A stretch of 64,000 nucleotides of DNA from Melanopsichium pennsylvanicum. Taxonomy: Eukaryota > Basidiomycota > Ustilaginomycetes > Ustilaginales. Of this stretch, positions 61,285-64,000 are shown in pieces. Below the pieces are notes generated by a model, which ran no database searches, was not told where the DNA came from, and saw only the letters and a program-made list of their open reading frames with translations. Where the stretch lies: contig OAPG01000014.1 in NCBI GenBank assembly GCA_900208305.1, positions 372,001 to 436,000 on the forward strand, in the 5' to 3' direction. Positions within the stretch are counted from its first letter, which is position 1, and each line of letters starts with the position of its first letter. The position numbers and the translations under genes were made by a program.

Positions 61285-62172
61285 TCAGTCGGCGCGCATT
61301 TCTACAGCTGCAGCACACAAGCTAATAAAAGCTGCCATGTACAACCAACCGTATTCCTCCATTTCAACCTGCTCCTTATCCTTTCCTTTCCTTGTTTCCT
61401 TGGCCAAACACTCGATCTGATCTGTATCATGTAACTCTGTTTGACGCTCGAAATTACTTCCAAGTAAAACATGGGTCAAAGCCTCATTAGTCTGACAAGG
61501 ATGAAGGTAAAAACATGCCAAACCAAATCGTGGATGATCAGTTATCGAAATACCACCTGCTAAAACACCTTGTCCAATTACACCGCTTGCTTGGTTTAAT
61601 GTTCCATCATCATGAATAACACCATAAAGTTTGAGATGATCGAGGGTTAAAGCTGAACCGGAAGGTGTAGATGCGATGATGTGAAGGATTGGTAAACACC
61701 ACGTTTTACTATACGAGATGGTTTGATTGATGGTGATGATGATTTGTTTCAATGATTGATCATCATGGTTCAATTCGAAAGCGTCTAGTGAAGATTTTTC
61801 TTGGATTAGCTCGTGTTGTTCGTTGTGGATAACAGCAGCAGGCTCAACGGTTGTTTTTGAAAGAGGAGGAGAAGAAGAAGAAGATGATGATGAAGAGGAA
61901 AGAAGTAGGGGTAGGCGGATAAGGAATTGGAATGAGCGTGATAGACAAGCAGTTGTTTCAAAAGCATAACCTGGATAGAGAGGATCGAGCCATTCCCATT
62001 TGGTGGAATAGGTGATCCATGAAAGCAGAGAATCACTGTGCTCTTCTGATGATGTTGATGACGACGATGATGGTGGTCGGTCTCGATGACTCAAGTAGGC
62101 TTTACAGTAGTGTTGAAATTGTGAGAAAGAGATACGTGAGTGTCCAGTTTGATTGAAGAATGGAATTGTCAT
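61285..62172 (-). CDS. ATG10: ATG10, E2-like enzyme of the Atg12 conjugation system
   Basis: Single exon of 295 residues from the first ATG at 62170-62172; the frame is open upstream only from a TTG. The N-terminal ISFSQFQHYCKAYL and WEWLDPLYPGYA segments match the family start. The core WCLPILHIIASTPSGSAL is followed by HPRFGLACFYLHPCQTNEAL, where Cys226 of the HPC motif is the expected catalytic residue. Atg10 receives Atg12 from Atg7 and transfers it to Atg5, building the conjugate needed for Atg8 lipidation and autophagosome growth. Two insertions (poly-Ser with acidic residues, and a Glu/Lys stretch near the C-terminus) make it longer than yeast Atg10. Atg3 shares the HPC motif, but the HPCxTNE form and the length favour Atg10. 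Divergent from ATG18. Confidence 0.88.
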   Translation of the reverse strand: MTIPFFNQTGHSRISFSQFQHYCKAYLSHRDRPPSSSSSTSSEEHSDSLLSWITYSTKWEWLDPLYPGYAFETTACLSRSFQFLIRLPLLLSSSSSSSSSSPPLSKTTVEPAAVIHNEQHELIQEKSSLDAFELNHDDQSLKQIIITINQTISYSKTWCLPILHIIASTPSGSALTLDHLKLYGVIHDDGTLNQASGVIGQGVLAGGISITDHPRFGLACFYLHPCQTNEALTHVLLGSNFERQTELHDTDQIECLAKETRKGKDKEQVEMEEYGWLYMAAFISLCAAAVEMRAD

Positions 62173-63053
62173 GGTTCGTATTGAACTGTATATAAGGATG
62201 GGATGTGGAATGAGCAATGCAATGCCATAGCATATTGTATTGTTTCAAGTGATGGTAAGTGTTGAATTGTCCCGTGCGTTGTGAGATTAGACCCTTGACA
62301 AGTTAGTTTTCGAGGTAATGATTTAGCATGGACAAATAGATAAGAATGTTAAGCCGAAATGCGCTCAGTTTACTATTCGGATTTATTGGAATAGATCGGG
62401 AAAAAGGGTTTGTGTATGTGTGTTTGTTTGTGTGATGAGATGGGCTGAGGCTGAGCACAAGCGTGCGCGTATTGAACTCACCCACGATGAATTCACGCAC
62501 GAGCCCGCTTCCATCTCCTTTGATATTCTTCACGACGAGACATACTCTTTTACCTTACTTTTATCCTTTACACCATTCTATTCTACCACTCCCTATCATC
62601 ACCAAAATCACAAATTACAAATCACAATTAAGCTTTGTATACAGCCACTTTTTTTTCAAGATACGTTTTCAGCTTTGACAAACACTTTGAAATCCAAACT
62701 TATCCTCAATCGCTTTCATTCGCTTCGTCCAATACAACAATCACCCCCCAAATCCATCTATATCCCCGCACAAGCTTCTTCTCAATATCACCTTGGAGCT
62801 GTACCGAGTGGCCATCTCTCGATTTTTCTCAATTTGGATTCACAAACACAGCATCTTCTCATCCACACTTTCCCTCCGACTCGTCCCTCGATTGCGAGCC
62901 TTACCAATCATTCACCCCTTCGCAAGTCAAATTCTACGCTCTGGTAGCTTTTTATTGCAATTGAGAGCATCTGCTGCTCAAACTTGTCCCAACCTCTTGG
63001 TCTTTCAAAACTAGCTCGCCCCTTGCTTAGTTATTCTGCACCTCGTTCCAAAA
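62173..63053. promoter_or_regulatory. shared divergent promoter region of ATG10 and ATG18
   Basis: 881 bp between the two start codons. The ATG18 side (about 62520-63050) is pyrimidine-rich, like a leader. One plus-strand frame of about 170 codons (62435-62947) has no recognisable domain and is probably leader sequence. Confidence 0.6.
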
Positions 63054-64000
63054 ATGACAACTTCCCTACCTACCAAATCTTCCAACGCTCTGCTCTCGGT
63101 CAACTTTAACCAGGACCATTCCTGCATAGCAGTCGGAACTCGAGATGGTTACAGCATCACCAACTGCGAACCTTTTGGCCGAGTCTATACCAATTCGTCC
63201 GGCCCCACCTCGCTTGTGGAAATGCTATTCTGCACATCTCTCGTCGCTCTGGTTGCCACCAGCGACTCGGATCCAAAGTCTAACGCTTCACCTCGTCGGT
63301 TGCAGATCGTCAACACAAAACGTCAGAGCGTCATCTGCGAGCTCTTGTTCCCAACCGCCATTCTGGGTGTCAAGCTCAACCGTAGAAGACTCGTAGTGGT
63401 TTTGGAACAGGAAATCTACATTTACGACATTAGCAACATGAAGCTTCTTCACACCATCGAAACTAGCCCCAATCCAATGGCCATTTGCGCCCTCTCGCCC
63501 AGTTCCGAAAACTGCTTCCTCGCCTATCCATCACCCGTACCCAGCCCCACCTCGCCTTTTGCCAACACCGCCGGTGCTTCCGCCTCCTCTTCTGCCTCCT
63601 CCTCTTCCAATCTTTCTTCCACCGCTTGCAGTGCGGGAGATGTTCTCATCTTTGATCTACTAAGTTTGAGCGTGACCAACGTCATCCAAGCGCACAAGAC
63701 GTCTATTTCAGCGTTGGCCTTGAATTCCACTGGTACGTTGCTCGCAACCGCAAGTGACAAGGGTACGGTCATCAGGGTATTTAGCGTACCTGCTGCACAC
63801 AAGTTGCATCAATTTCGACGTGGAAGCTATGCAGCTAGGATCTATAGTCTTAGTTTCAACGCCGTTAGCACCTTGTTGGCGTGTTCGAGCGATACAGAAA
63901 CCGTGCACATTTTCAAACTCGGGCCGTCATCGTCGTCTTCCAACAAGTTCTACAGCAGTACTACTGGTGGCGGTGTGGGGAATCTTTCGCCGAGTTTAAG
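63054..64000 (+). CDS. ATG18: ATG18/WIPI-family PROPPIN, 3' end cut by window edge
   Basis: Open from the ATG at 63054 to the window end (315 codons plus two bases) without a stop. The N-terminus [23 protein letters not shown] is blade 1 of the PROPPIN propeller. Blade 2 carries [16 protein letters not shown] and the [15 protein letters not shown] strand. [32 protein letters not shown] precedes the phosphoinositide-binding FRRG at residues 254-257, then [26 protein letters not shown]. PROPPINs bind PI3P and PI(3,5)P2 through FRRG; Atg18 acts with Atg2 at the growing autophagosome. A Ser/Ala-rich insert sits between blades. Atg21 and Hsv2 share the motif; the insert-bearing blade 4 and the overall match make Atg18 the first choice, but the missing C-terminus prevents certainty. 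Confidence 0.9.
   Translation, partial: MTTSLPTKSSNALLSVNFNQDHSCIAVGTRDGYSITNCEPFGRVYTNSSGPTSLVEMLFCTSLVALVATSDSDPKSNASPRRLQIVNTKRQSVICELLFPTAILGVKLNRRRLVVVLEQEIYIYDISNMKLLHTIETSPNPMAICALSPSSENCFLAYPSPVPSPTSPFANTAGASASSSASSSSNLSSTACSAGDVLIFDLLSLSVTNVIQAHKTSISALALNSTGTLLATASDKGTVIRVFSVPAAHKLHQFRRGSYAARIYSLSFNAVSTLLACSSDTETVHIFKLGPSSSSSNKFYSSTTGGGVGNLSPSL

Noticed and set aside
62435..62947. About 170-codon plus-strand frame between ATG10 and ATG18
   Set aside because: Its later part is pyrimidine-rich leader-like sequence before ATG18, with no domain or conserved motif visible.

Overview
The window looks like a gene-dense stretch of nuclear chromosome from a filamentous or dimorphic fungus, most likely a basidiomycete of the smut type (Ustilaginomycotina). 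The taxonomic guess is an inference from style: very long single-exon genes, a few short introns with GTAAGT-like donors placed near the 5' ends, and Ser/Asp-rich low-complexity proteins. The gene families themselves are generic eukaryotic or fungal ones. I see no transposon, virus, CRISPR array, rRNA or convincing tRNA. About 20 protein genes are supported, two of them cut by the window edges.

Left part (1-16 kb): a multi-spanning membrane protein running off the left edge (-), a two-exon dithiol glutaredoxin (-), a double-RING plus LON-domain ubiquitin ligase of the LONRF/CrgA type (-), a 3.8 kb gene-free stretch, ALG14 (+, two exons), and a WW-domain RD/RE-rich protein (-).

Middle (16-40 kb): CFT1/CPSF160 (+, one 1598-codon exon), a possible LAMTOR1/Meh1-like protein (-), ribosomal protein eS26 with a 967-nt intron (-), a 2170-residue acidic protein carrying a 21-copy nine-residue repeat (+), a METTL13/EEF1AKMT4-type methyltransferase with a 14-nt microexon (-), the DECD-box helicase SUB2/UAP56 with a GC-AG intron of about 1 kb (-), and arginase (+).

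Right part (40-64 kb): a RING protein with a second Cys cluster and an acidic tail (+), an Ldb16-like membrane protein (-), a NIF/FCP1-type HAD protein (+), the GID/CTLH subunit Fyv10/MAEA (+), RRP9/U3-55K (-), a 5.2 kb gene-free stretch, a 1298-residue Ser-rich protein (+), then ATG10 (-) and ATG18 (+) head to head at the right edge.

Most genes are unrelated housekeeping functions (mRNA processing and export, ribosome, N-glycosylation, redox). The one clear functional pairing is ATG10/ATG18, two core autophagy genes sharing an 881-bp intergenic region. The strongest unusual signals are the microexon flanked by complementary GA/CU tracts, the nonapeptide array, the GC-AG intron in SUB2, and a palindromic double CArG box. 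Nothing here amounts to a new defence or mobile system.
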